DNA from: Zizania palustris
Taxonomy: Eukaryota; Streptophyta; Magnoliopsida; Poales; Poaceae
Reading direction: 5' to 3'
Assembly (NCBI GenBank): GCA_019279435.1
Contig: JAAALK010000699.1
Coordinates: forward strand, 1-64,000
DNA length: 64,000 bases
Shown piece by piece: positions 33,604 to 45,850 of this stretch. Position 1 is the first letter of the stretch. The number at the start of each line of letters is the position of its first letter. Position numbers and translations under genes: made by a program. The notes under the pieces were generated by a model, which saw only the letters and a list, made by a program, of their open reading frames with translations, did not search any database and had not been told where the DNA came from.

Positions 33604-34260
33604 AATACTCATTGCAAGTACAACAATCAAGATAAACCCAACTCCGTTTTGTTGCATCCTATAAATAACAAAAACAATCAAGATATGACTCTAATTATTT
33701 CACGTATTGTGTCATGTACAAAAAGACAATTTATAATTCTGGATTAAAATATATTGGATAATTAAAAATATATACCTTGGGTCAGACGACGTTGATGCTA
33801 CCTACGGTGTGGGCCGGTCCACCGGAGCCCATAACGGTGTGGGTCGTCATCGGCGCATCGAGCAACTACATTGCCGGTCGGCAGTTATGGCGAAGATGGC
33901 GGCTACTGGGAGTTGGGAGCAATAAGTGCAGAGCTTTGTGCATGATCGAGGTACTTATATACATATAATAAGTTACGGTTATCCATATAAGTACGTCAAT
34001 AAAGGTGGCTTTAGGGTTTTAGACGCAACATTCTTTAATGACGGGTGATACTAACAACCGTCACTATAGGGGCAAACCCGTCACTAACATGGGTGCCCCT
34101 GTCAGCCTCATCTATAGTAACGGGTCCTATTGCGACGCGTCACAAATAAGGCAACATTACGGACGCATGTGAAACAACCCATCACAAAAAGTGTATTACT
34201 AACGTATGTCATCTACTTGTCACTAAAGCTACATCACTAAAGACAGTTTCTGTGGTAGTG
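33604..34260. mobile_element. right end of another CACTA transposon
   Basis: Ends GACAGTTTCTGTGGTAGTG, the inverse of CACTACCACAGAAACTGTC, preceded by subterminal GACGGGT / CCGTCACTA motifs from about 34040. A GC-rich leader segment (33790-33950) and TATAT-rich sequence precede them, like the leaders of CACTA 1. Its left part is not in the window; the Tekay-like LTR ends exactly at its left border. Confidence 0.75.
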
Positions 34261-34263
34261 GCA

Positions 34264-34583
34264 GGAACTCGACAAAGCTAGGTTTGCAGAGTGTTTTTTG
34301 AAAATACGCTTGGCAGAAAATGGTAGTAATGAACGTCCTAACGGCGTGCTTGCGCGGATTGTTTTTTGGGGGTTTTCCAAGTGCTTTATAAAAAACACTC
34401 AGCAAACCCATTAATTTTTTGTGTGTGAACCTTGTTTCGATCGTATATGATATATTTGTTTAGTTTAGTTTGCTATTTTTAATTCATTAAGTTTGTTTAT
34501 AGGATTTAAATTGAAATAGGTGAAATTTGAACTACAAGTGCCTAAAATAATGAACCAAAATTATAAAAAAAACATATTCATAT
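34264..34583. mobile_element. fragment of the ACTCGGCAAA-type CACTA (CACTA 2), left of the gypsy insertion
   Basis: Degraded motifs AACTCGACAAAG, CAGAGTGTTTTTTG and CACTCAGCAAACCC match the right end at 50200-50490. The AT-rich tail (GGATTTAAATTGAAATAGGT) matches sequence at 48850 onward. Split from 48437 on by the gypsy insertion. Confidence 0.6.
34579..34583 (+). other. target-site duplication CATAT, left copy
   Basis: Repeated at 48437-48441 after the 3' LTR. Confidence 0.85.
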
Positions 34584-35782
34584 TGTTGATAGCAAAAAAT
34601 GGCATTAAATGGTGAAGATTGTCAAAATATCAATTTTGGTAATTCGGGCAAAAAAACACATGTCCTGGATCGGGCCGAAGCCCTGTAGGTCCGAAGACCC
34701 ATTAAGCTTTTGGCTTTAGAAGTCTTCTAGCAGGCTTGCTACCTTCAGCCCGAAGGCCTTGGGAGTCTTTCCTCACCGAAACTTCGGTCTGAGGAGCAGG
34801 CTTCGGCAGGCCCTGCCGAAGGCCCACTTCGAGCTGATTTCAAGAGATAGAGTTTGAGTCTGATTCTGGCTAATTTTATCCCTATGCGTAATTAGGCCGA
34901 ATCCTACCAGATTAAGCTTAGAGATTAGAACACTAGCCCCTATAAATATAGGGGTGAGGTTGGTTCATTAACCCCCCATACAAATCAATCACAAAGCCCT
35001 ACCTTTGAACCATACCTTTACTTTTATTTATTTTTCTGCAACCTACGTGGGTTTGCCTGGAAGACCTCTGCCGGCCACGATGAAACCGTGGTAAGCCTTG
35101 TTACTTCGCTCGTGAAGTACCCGTTAATCTACGTAATAGATTGCTACCTTCGTTTCCCTACTGCAACACTTAGCAGAGTCGGTCCCTAGGCCGAATTGGC
35201 ACTTGATCTCTATTTTGTTGCAGGTTTTCACGCTTGGAGCCACTTCGCCGGAGGTGTCCGGAGCTAGGAGGCTTGTTTCGGAGGCTGCTAGAACATCCTT
35301 CGGCTGGAACACTGCTATGACTACCTGTGCCAGACCATCACGCTATTGTCGGTTTGACCGAGTCCTGCGCGCCAACACGCTCTGCAACATGCTTCGTTAC
35401 GTCTAGCGTCACCACGTTTGTACTCCGCGTCAGACGAAGTCGCATCAACACATTGCGTTTGAGATATTTTGTCACGTTAGAGACTTCGCACCGAACCCCA
35501 TTGTTTGGAGGTGATTTTGCGTTGAGATCTATTCGTAGCCTGCCTTCGGTCAGATCAGTCCGAACCCCAAAGACTACATTCGGTGAGACCCTTCGCATTA
35601 GATGCCGAAGGTACCCTTCTCTGAAACCCTTTGCAAGGTACACTTCGAATAAGTCAGGCTCCAGTCATCTTACTAATTTATTTTATTTAATATATTTCTT
35701 TTCGGCTAATTGGATTATTTATGTGTGATCTGATTGCTTGGCAACTCCACCCCCCTTGCCACTATTAAGGGTAGTCGAAACG
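34584..35782 (+). repeat. 5' LTR of element E, first part
   Basis: Starts TGTTGATAGC and parallels 47168-48330. TATA box at 34941 (TATAAATATA). Interrupted after GTCGAAACG by the solo LTR; resumes at 39552. Confidence 0.9.
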
Positions 35783-38700
35783 TGTAACAGCCCCAAAATT
35801 AAAAGGGAATAAAATAAAGGAAAAATAATATTTAATGAATTTCTGAATTTTGTTATTAATAAAATTTCTAAAAGAGCCCTATTAAAGTCAAACAGAGGTA
35901 AATATTCAAAATTTGGGCTTGAAAATTTTATGGGATAAACCAAGAAATAGTTTTGAGAATTTTTACAAAATTTTAGCAACAGTACTACAAGTCTTAAACC
36001 AATAAACCAATTTCTGGAATTAATTTAAATCGAAAAAGGATTTAAAATGTTAGTGGGCCGCCTCCCTCCTTTCTACCTTAGCCCAGCCCAGCCCACCGCC
36101 TGAGTCACCGATGCATGGACCCCGCCTGTTGGCACCGACCCCCTCTGTCCTCACCCGCGCCCATCACTCGCTGACATCCCGGGCCCACTGGTCGGCGCAC
36201 CGCCCCCTCCCTCTCTCCAGCCCGCGCCCCAACCTGGACCGCTTGTCAGCCACACGCGTTCGCCCTCGGTCTCTGGCAGCCTTGGCCCACCTGTCGGCGC
36301 GCCTGGTTTCACCAGCACCCACTAACATGTGGCCCCCACATGTCAGCATCTTCTTCCCCGACGGAAGGGGATCCCCTCTTTCCGATTCCGGCGCCCCCTT
36401 TCAAATCTCAGCCGCCGGCCGCCTCGTGACCCCAATCCGGTCCTGGATTCTTGCTCCCCGATCTCCGGCCATCCCTTTCCGTTAGAAGCCGACGCCATCT
36501 CGCCTAGTTGGAAGGGAATCCGAGCTTATGGAAGCTCGCCGGCGGAAATGGAAACTTCCCCTCGGTTTCCCCTCTTTTGCCTTCCATTCATAGCACCGGC
36601 GAGCCCTTTTTAACCCCCTCTCTTCACCGCACTCAACCACGCTGCGGTAAGCCCAAGCCACTTCAAACCGAAGCGCCACCGCTCGAGTTCCTTCGGTTTT
36701 TCCCTGTTTCCACTCCGGCCGACGATCACCGATGCTCCAGGCCACCGCCGTCCTCGCCATCGCCTTCGCCGGAACCGTCGTCGCCCCGCCTACCTCGGCC
36801 ACCTCCCCGTTGACCTTGGAGAACACCAGAGCTCGCCGTCATCATCGGACCCGAGGAGCCCCGCCGCCTCCTCTCATCGCCGGGTCACCGCCGGTCACCA
36901 TTTCCTGCCAACTCCGGTACGGTCGTGACCCCCTCCCCCTCCTCATTCCATTTTTGACGAGAACTAGGGCCTTAGGACATCGCCGTCGCCAGTGGGGGCT
37001 CGCCGCCGCTCGGCCGGAGCTGGAGACGATGGTCTCTGTCTTCCCCGTGCCGCGCGCGTGCCGGACGGGCACTGAACCCTCCGATCTGAGATGGACGGCT
37101 AGGATTAAAACCCCCTGGGTTCAATCTGGGCCGTCCACTCAGTCAAAGGGGTACCGGGCTCCCCAGCCGTCGATCGCCACTCAAGCGTCCTGATCCGCGA
37201 CCACCCGTTGGATCTGGATCCAATGGTTCTGAATGGCCTGGCTCACGCATGCAGTCGCTGGTCCACCGTGGGCCTGGCTCACCGTGGACCAGAGACTGAT
37301 TTCTGTTTAAAATAAAATCCAGAAAAATACTTTAAACTTTAAAAATTCATATCTTGCTCAAATTAACTCCAAATTTCACCATTTCAATTCTGGAAAATTT
37401 GTCTTTTCATTATCTACACATTTATGCAATAAAAACAATATACTTATTTGGCACAAAATATTCTTATTAAATAATCAATAAAAGGCCCCTTTAGGGTTTA
37501 ATTATTATTTCATTTAAATAATTCAGAAAAACTCTTACATATTTATATATTAATTTTAGATGATATATTGACTCCAGTACACTGTTTATAAGCCAATAAA
37601 AATATAATAATTCATTTTTCTCATTTTAATTTATTAAATAACATTTCCAAGGCCCTTTAAGATAAATGATTAACTTATATAATGGAAATGTAACATTTTA
37701 CAAAAATATCGTGAAAACTTATATAATAAACTCAGAGGACTTAATGACTTTATTGCACTATTTGTAATACAATAAAAATAGAATATTCATTTTGTCCACT
37801 TTATTCCATTAAATGATATTGTAAAGGCCCTTTTAGGACATTTAATTAATGCATTTAGGAAATAGTCAACCCTTTATGGAAATATCCTAAAAATTTATAT
37901 AACAACCTCAGGAAACCTAATAACTTAAGTCCAGTATTTACTACAATTAAAAATAATAATAAGGTTATTCAATACCTTTTTACTTCAACTTTAAAAAGGG
38001 AAAAATAAAAACCCTCTTAGGACAAATAATTATATCAAGTTATAAAATTAAGGAATCTCATTAAAAATTAATCTTAAATGTTTAAGTAACAGATCCCTAA
38101 AAGTTAAGACTCTACCTCCTTTACTTAATCCAACATAAACATGTATGTTAGTATGGTTGATTGTTTTGGATTGTTTATTGAATGTTTTATTTACTTTTTC
38201 GTATCGAGAAGACTACAACATCGTCGAAGATCCCGAGTCTTATCCCGAGGTTCCACCTTCACCATTCCCGGATCAAGGCAAGTCATCGACCCTTCTGTGG
38301 AAACAGTTGATCATCATTGAGCCCATGTTTTAATAAACTATCGCTATAACTCATAGGTTAATATTGCATTAGTCAAATATCAAGCCTTACACTTATATTT
38401 ATTAGATCCCTGTCCTTGTGTGCAAACCCAAGCCATGCTTATTGAGCCTTAACTCCTTGTCACTCTACAAATATTATATTAGCTAGTGCCCAATGTACCG
38501 GCACAACTGCTATAGGATATAAAGAATGAGTCGTAGTTAGATGGATTCTGGTATATGAAATACCCCGTTATTCTTGTCTCTGGACTCTGTTGGAGTAGGG
38601 TATGTTATAAGTATGGTGGGTTCCGGGTGCAAGCTCGGAAACTGGTTGGTCGCACCCGGGGCACTACAAGTCTAATGGGTAAGTCCTAACCGGAAGTGTG

Positions 38701-39551
38701 GGACACTCCGACTCTCTGCACCATAGTGGAGGGGGCAAGGGGCTAGCCCTCAGGGCGCCTTGTACCAAAAAAGGCTCAAGGGGGGGTATGGTGAGGCACC
38801 GACGCGTCGGGGCACCATATGAAACCTATAAGAGGGTGCTGTTGAGTCGGGGAGGATCATATGGAAGGTTTTGGCACGAGTTCCCGTGAAATGGGTCATC
38901 TCGTTACACTTCGGTGTAAGTGATGAGTGCGTGCCTTGTGGGTACAGTGGTACATCTCTGATCAGAGTAATTTAATCTTTTCGAAAAGCCGAGCCCATGG
39001 TCAAGGGCGGGTTGTGTGACTACTCACAGTTAGTTTACAATTGTTTGAATGATCGAGTTATTCATGGCATGTAAGGACTGTTGTGCGAGGAGGTAAAACG
39101 TACTCCTCGAGTTAGAAGATGATGATGCATACACATGTTTACTTTTCCGTACTAATAAATTGCTCACATTTAATGCTTTACAAATATGCTGCTTCCGCAA
39201 AACTAGCCACTATCTCCCTTGCTATTATCTTGCATTATATTTGCATTCGGTGGCTTGCTGAGTACATCTGTACTCACCCCGTTGACTTACACCATCAGAG
39301 CCCGTCAACTACGAGGAGGAAGAAGGTCTGGAGTAGCGACCCAGTCAAGGCGAGACTGGAAGGAGGCGTTCATCTAGGACCCTTGATTTTATTAGTTTCT
39401 CTTCACTTTCATTCACTTTTGTATTTAATACGGTCTACGAACCGTGAATGATTGCTCGTATTTGTACGTGGTCGCATGATGAACGTCTTGGTTTATTGAT
39501 TTTCTCTGGAATTTCAATAAAAGTCCTGATTTATTAAATCGGGGCGCGACA
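35783..39551 (+). repeat. solo LTR of the Tekay-like family inside the LTR of element E
   Basis: TGTAACAGCCCCAAAATT to GGGGCGCGACA, 3,769 bp, with the same layout as 30451-33603 and no internal region. Flanks AAACG (35778-35782) and AAATA (39552-39556) are the expected 5 bp duplication if CG changed to TA in the right copy; joining the flanks restores the LTR of E base for base in length. Solo LTRs arise by recombination between the two LTRs of a full element. Confidence 0.88.
38205..38286 (+). other. conserved exon-like peptide segment in the solo LTR
   Basis: Counterpart of 32225-32305; encodes REDYNIVEDPESYPEVPPSP and FPDQGKS before a GCAAGT site. Confidence 0.5.
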
Positions 39552-39629
39552 AAATATGACGTCAGTGTTGTGTTACGCTTAGGCTTGTCCCTAATTATCA
39601 AAGTGCGGGGGCACGTTTTCCTTTCAACA
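39552..39629 (+). repeat. 5' LTR of element E, last part
   Basis: Resumes with TGACGTCAGTGTTGTGTTACG and ends TTTCAACA, as at 48340-48436. Confidence 0.88.
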
Positions 39630-39636
39630 CACTTTT

Positions 39637-39654
39637 TGGCGATTCCACTGGGGA
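39637..39654 (+). promoter_or_regulatory. primer-binding site of element E
   Basis: TGGCGATTCCACTGGGGA seven bases after the LTR end, a typical Tat-type site. Confidence 0.65.
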
Positions 39655-39668
39655 AGGCTACGCCAACA

Positions 39669-41470
39669 TGATGGGTACATCTACATCAGCCACAAGCACG
39701 TCTGCAACGACTACTACATCTACGATGCTGATGGATCTCATGGTAGGCGCAGATATCGACAACCGCAACATCATGATGACTACCCTTGAAGATATTCCCA
39801 CAGAAGATCGAGCAGAGATCGAGGCAAAGATGAAGGCACTACAGGACCTCATGCTTGGGGGCTACGTCAAGACACACACGGGCTTCATCAAGCGTGACAT
39901 CAAGATCCCTGACCTTGCTCGGACCTAGGTAACACCAGTATCGCCTCGTTTATCCTCTTTAGAGATTTAGCAAAAAATAGCCGCATCGGTAGACCAAGCT
40001 GTTAGCACTTCGCTAGCCAACTGTTTAGATTAAGCAGTTAGCTCCCAAGTAGAGGCGGCACTAAGAATGTTCAGCTTTACCGAGGTCGTACCTCCAGCTC
40101 CGATTGCTATTATACCTCCGATAAATCACATTTACATCAAAACTAACAGTAGTACCGGCAAAGTCATTGCATCTCTGGCCTCAATATCCATGGCCGAGAC
40201 CAGTCACCATGCTTACGACCAGACTAGCACTGCCTACCATGCGCCGCCTCCACCTACATTGGCACCAGTTTTTCCCACGCTGCCCACGCCACATGCACAA
40301 ACGCATAGGCCCGAACACGTCATACATCCCGAGCTAGATCATGAGGAAGAACCCCGCGGCTGACACGCTGACATATCGCCACGTGTCGTGCCCCCACATG
40401 AGAGACGCACAGAGGCAGTAGGCCAGGATGACATTGAGGATTAGATCCGCGCACTGTTTAGGGAGTGCACTGGCTTCATGCCTAGGGGTCGAGCTAGGGT
40501 TTACCGGAAGTCATTCCCCAACCATTTCGACACGATACCTTACCCTCACGGCTATAGAGTCCCTGAATTCTCCATGTTCGATGGTGAGGGTAACAAAACC
40601 ACACTATAGCATGTCAGTCAGTTTTTAGCACAGTGTGGGGAAGCTAGTGGGTCGGACGCTTTAAAATTTAGACTATTTTCTCTCTCACTATCCGGCACCG
40701 CTTTCACTTGGTTTTCAGCGCTCCCGCCGAACTCTATACAAATGTGGGCTGAATTAGAACAAAAATTCCATGACTACTTTTACACAGGTGAAACAGAACT
40801 TAGGTTTTCACACTTGACATCGGTTAGACAAAAATCTAGCGAGAGCGTCTCTGAGTATATCAAGTGCTTTCGAGACACCAAAAATCGATGTTTTAGTCTT
40901 AATATTTCGGAAAGGGATTTGGCAGATCTAGCTTTCAGTGGGTTGCGCTCTAAAATTAAGGAGAGACTAGACAACCAACACTTTTTAGAAGTTAGCCAAG
41001 TCTTACAACAAGCTCTGGTCCAGGAAGGCCGAGCTAAGGATAAAAGGTTTATTAAGACATTTAACAAGCCTAGGGCTGAAGTCCATGTCATGGAACACTC
41101 CGACGAGGAACAAATAGAGGAGGAAGAAGATTCGGCTGACATGTATGCGGCCGAATGGGTTTGGAACGCTAAGAGCAAACCTGTTACTTGCTCCAAGTTA
41201 CGGCCGTCTCCTACCAAGAATCGGCCTAGCGAAGTCAAATACTCGTTTGATATAACTAAGTGTGATAAAATATTTGATTTCCTCTTGAATAACTAGCTTC
41301 TCAGGTTGCCTAAAGGCCAAGTCATTCCATCTTCCGATGAGCTAAAGAAACGCCCATACTGTAAGTGGCATGATTCGCATTCGCATTATACTAACGACTG
41401 CAATGTTTTTGTCGACAGGTTCAATCAGCCATAGAGGAAGGATGACGGAAAATAGACCCCAGTCCAAGGA
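39669..41470 (+). pseudogene. gag: gag of element E
   Basis: The N-terminus at 39669-39928 is Thr/Ser-rich, then DIPTEDRAEIEAKMKALQDL. A Pro-rich part follows (40067-40363). The gag core is open at 40742-41296 (MWAELEQKFHDYFYTGETEL, SVRQKSSESVSEYIKCFRDT), ending in an acidic stretch. A CxxHx5Hx4C-like finger reads YCKWHDSHSHYTNDC near 41358. Stops near 39927, 40441 and 41295 break it. Confidence 0.82.
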
Positions 41471-42811
41471 TGAAGTTGGACAAAGACCCCTTTCCCGTGA
41501 ACACCGTCGACCTCGACGAAAAGAAAGTGCTAATTCAGCCGGAGCAGGCCGAGTCAACTAATGGGAAAGCGGTCGTTATTGGAGAATCACGTACACGCAC
41601 ACTTGTACCTAAGAACCCTGAAGTAGGAGTGTGGAAACGGAATGTCAACATGTATCCTTCGGCTAGGGCTCGCAAGAATCCGAAGGTGACATATCAGATG
41701 TTGTTAAACAAGCACCAAAGAAAAGCTAAGGAAACAGGCCCCTGTGCAAAAAGGCTAAGTCAACTGAAGAGGCTAAAACAGTTGGATGGTGGCTTCAGAC
41801 CATAGTAGCCGAACCCTCTGCATGATCACTTCGGGCCACAGTGGACGAACACCCCCCTATGGTGGCTTCGGACCCCAGTGGCCGAACCCTCCGTACAGTG
41901 GATTCAGACCCTAGTGGTCAAACCCTACACAGAACGAGTTCGGACCCCAATGGCCGAACCCGCTCCGCTCTAGATGAACCCTTCGGTGGGAGGCTTCGGC
42001 CCACAATGGATAAGCATACCTCTAGCCTAGCAGGACCCTTCACTGATATGGTCTATAATGCTGTAGACCTGGCCGAACCCCCCTCCAGGTAATGGGTTTG
42101 GCTCGTAGTGGGCGAAGCAACTAGAATTGGGCAGGGATCCTATGGGCTCCATACACATCATAACCAGAGTACCCTTCACAACATAACATTGTCCCTTGTT
42201 TTCCTTAGGAGTATTATAACTGGCAGGGATAAACAGACGTGGTGAAGGGGGACATCATCCACAGGCTGTCTGTAGTACCTTCGAATCGAGTCACACAGGA
42301 CGGAGCCAAGGGAGATGAACGTGAAGAGGAAAAGGATAGGGAGTCCGAAGCCATCACAGTCAAAGTAGGGTCTCAGGAAGTCCCAATCCGGAGGGCCTCC
42401 TCACCGAAGCCCAATAGAGGTAAGTCCCCTACTCCAGCCGAGGCCAGCGCTGGAGCCGGGTCCGATCGGCCAAACGAGGTCGGTCCGATTGGCAAGGTCC
42501 ACAACGAAAGGCCCTCCGATTGTGAAACATGCGAGGCCGACCTGGGTGATACCCCTTCGGCCAAAGACCACAAAAAAAGGTAGTGGTGCCTTCTATCAAG
42601 CCACAACCATCTTGGGCACCGCCGGACATGTCCAAATCACAGAAAAGACACCTACAACACCTTTGAGAAGATCTGCCCCCGGCCAGCTACAAGACAGGTA
42701 TGGAGGATCAAGTCGGTTGAGATAACCAACCCGGCTCCTAGTCCAAGTGATGACGACAACACACTCCACAGCGACTACTCTCCCGTCTCTAAGGGGCCCG
42801 CACCTCAGGCA
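41471..42811 (+). pseudogene. gag-protease linker of element E, with repeated segment
   Basis: Basic, low-similarity coding remnants (GVWKRNVNMYPSARARKNPK). From 41810 to 42000 a unit of about 45 bp repeats imperfectly, encoding SDPSGRTLRTVD-like units. From 42239 an acidic Glu/Lys-rich stretch follows (KGDEREEEKDRESEAITVK). No known domain. Confidence 0.6.
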
Positions 42812-43486
42812 ATGGATATCAACATCGTCATGTTGCCCGCCGAGTTCACCCTACCACAAGATGAGGCCGAGGTCGCTCAGATGAACCTCGGCCCGTGCAA
42901 CACTATTTTTGAGAAACCTGAGGATACGGCTCGCCATCTAAAGCCTCTCTACATCAGAGGTCACATTGATGGGAAGTCGATCTACGAAATGCTTGTAGAC
43001 GATGGTGCCACTGTTAACCTAATGCCTTACTCGCTATTGAAGAAACTTGGCAGGAATGAGGAGGACTTGAAGAAAACTAACCTAATTCTCAATGGCTTCA
43101 ACGGCGATAGTTCCAAGGCCAAAGGCGTAATCTCCATGGAGTTGACAGTAGGCAACAAAATGTTGCCAACAACATTCTTCGTCGTTGACGTACAAGGTAA
43201 TTATATCGTACTGCTCGGGCGTGACTGGATTCACGCAAATTGTTGTATCCCTTCTACTGTGCATCAATGCCTTATACAGTGGGATGGTGATGACGTGGAG
43301 GTCATACCAGCGGACACTTCGGCCCAGGTGGCATTGGTCGATGCGTCCATTGACGCCATCCACAACAAAGTAGAATGTTTATCAGGTAGGGATCTTTTGG
43401 ATTACAACTTCGTTAGCGTGTCCGGAGGAAGTTTCATACCAGTGTCTATAAAGTCGACTCGTGTAGCACAGCTATTTCTAAATTAG
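42812..43486 (+). pseudogene. aspartic protease of element E
   Basis: Open for 224 codons. MLVDDGATVNLMPYSLLKKL carries the active-site D-[D/S/T]-G-A; IVLLGRDWIHANCCIP is the conserved second half. It is one of the few intact domains but is cut off from gag and RT by stops. Confidence 0.85.
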
Positions 43487-43689
43487 TAGTCATGTCTAGC
43501 AAAAGTAATCTAGAATGGCTAAAGTCTTGTGTAGAGCAATATCGGTCCGCTAAAGACGGTATTGCCGAGGCCATCGAAGACTTTAGCGAAGTAGAAAAAT
43601 TAGGGCAAGGTTTTGCATCGGCCAATCCTTTAGAAGAAGTTGCCATAGGCGGTGGTAGCATCCTAAGGCCGACTTTTGTAAACCAACAT

Positions 43690-45006
43690 TTGTAGGCTGA
43701 TGAGAAGGCCAAAGTAATAAAGTTTCTTCGGTCGTACGTCGATTGTTTCACATGGGAGTATAGCGAGATGTCCAGATTAAGCCGCGAGCTCATAAGCATT
43801 GGTTTAGGCCTTATAAACATCCTCCTAGTCACTTTAATTCAGCCATCTATGACCGAGTTAAAGAGGAAATAGAACGGTTACTCAAGGCTGAGTTTATTAG
43901 GCCTTGCAGGTATGCTGAATGGGTTGCTAACATTGTGCCTGTAGGTAAGAAGGGGAGCGGCAAAATACGAGTTTGCATTGATTTCAGGGATCTAAACAAA
44001 GTCACTCCAAAGGACGAGTATCCCATGCCAATAGCCGACATGCTAATAAACGATGCTTCAGGACATAAGGTACTAAATTTTTTTAATGGCAATGCTGGTT
44101 ATAATAAAAAATTTATGGCCGAAGAGGATATCTATAAGACAGCTTTCGATGCCCTGGTTTTGTCGGCTTGTTCGAGTGGGTCGTTATGACTTTTGGTTTA
44201 AAGAATGCTAGCGCTACATATCAACGTGCAATGAACTTGATCTTTCATGACCTGTTAGGAGTTATGTTAGAAGTATACATAGATGATGTTGTAGTCAAAT
44301 CAGACACTATGGGAAACCACTTAGCTGATTTGAAAGTTGCTTTTGATAGGATGCGACAGTATGGTTTGAAAATGAACCCGCTCAAATGTGCTTTTGGCAT
44401 GTCTGCAGGCAAGTTCTTAGGATTCATGATTCATGAAATAGGTATAGAAATTGATCCTAAGAGTCTTGAAAGATTAGAAACTTTGCAGCGCCGACATGCA
44501 AGAGAGATGTGCCAAAGTTGCTAGGCAAGATGAATTATTTGCGTCGCTTTATATCTAACTTGTTTGGCAAAATTGATGCCTTTGTACCTATACTCTGGCT
44601 AAAGAATGAAGTCGAGTTCACTTGGGGGGCAAGTCAGCAAAACGCTTTTGAAAAGATTAAAGAGTGTTTGTCATCACCACCCATAGTAAGAGCACCAAAG
44701 GTCGGAATCCCCATTCGGTTGTACATCGTTGCAGAAGATAGCGTGATAGGAGCCGTGCTAACTCATGAGGTGGAGGGAAAAGAGTACATCATCACATTCT
44801 TGAGCCGCCGCCTGCTAGACACCGAAATCAGGTACGTGTTTGTGGAGCGTTTATGTTTATCACTTTATTACGCATGTACCAAATTACATCACTATCTCCT
44901 GCCTACTACATGTATTGTCGCTTGCCAAACAGATGTTATAAAATACATGTTGCAAAAGTCGATTCTAAGTGTAAGAATCAGAAAGTGGGCTTATGCTTTG
45001 ATTTAG
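43690..45006 (+). pseudogene. reverse transcriptase and RNase H of element E
   Basis: RT pieces: KIRVCIDFRDLNKVTPKDEY (43965 on), EWVVMTFGLKNASATYQRAM (44170 on) and VYIDDVVVKSD with the YIDD box near 44271. RNase H region: GKMNYLRRFISNLFGKIDAF, IRLYIVAEDSVIGAVLTHEV, LSRRLLDTEIRYVFVERLCL. Shifts near 44160, 44500 and stops near 43694 and 45005. Confidence 0.88.
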
Positions 45007-45850
45007 TATGATTTGGCCTATAAACCTCTAAGAGCTATGAAAGGCCAAATTGTTGCTAATTTTATAGTTGATCACCACGTGGACATCAATTGGGGTGACG
45101 ATATTGCTCTAATTGAGGTAGTACAATGGAAAGTTTATTTTGATGGTTCAGCTTGCAAGAATGGCTAAGGTATCGGGGTAGTCCTCAGATCACCTAATGG
45201 TTGGCACTTTGAAACTCGGCCGGTTTAGAATTTCCTTCTACTAATAACCAAGCTGAATATAAAGCTTTATTGCTAGGACTTGAATTGCTAGAATCTATAG
45301 GTGCTAAACATGTTCTTGTGCATGGTGATTCTCTTTTAGTAGTACAACAAGTAGCTAAAAGTTCTCAATGTTTTAATGGCTTGCTAAATAGTTACTTGGA
45401 TAAATGTTTAGACATAATTTCAACTTTCAACGACTTCAAAATTTCTCATGCATCAAGAGAAGCCAACTCAATTGCAAATTATTTGGCTCAGCAAGCATCT
45501 AGCTATCAAGTCAATAGAGGAAAATTTTTTGTACAGGAAAAGCCAATGCTTGGTCTCACTGCCAAAGCCAGAAGCTTCAAGCAAGCGCGAGGTCTATCAA
45601 ACACTCTGGGTCGGACCCCTCCGGCCACCGGAGGGTGTCACGTTCTGGAGCCCTCGTGCCAGAACACTCCATCCGCAAAAGGGCATTGCACACCGGACCC
45701 CCTGCGCCGAATCCTTCTGGACAACAGAGGTCTTCGGGAACCGAACCCCTCCGGTAGGAGGCTTCAGTCTTATCGGCTCTGCACGGATGATCTAGTCAGC
45801 CTTCGGATGTCCATGAGGATGACTGGAGAATCCCAAACATCTGGTATTTA
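45007..45850 (+). pseudogene. second (archaeal-type) RNase H of element E and spacer
   Basis: WKVYFDGSACKNG near 45128, then EYKALLLGLELLESIGAKHV and LVHGDSLLVVQQVAKSSQCF, then ISHASREANSIANYLAQQAS, ordered as in type-I RNase H with D-E-D-D-like residues. A stop after KNG and a shift near 45230 break it. The rest (45540-45850) is a linker without a domain. An extra RNase H here marks the Tat group. Confidence 0.8.
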
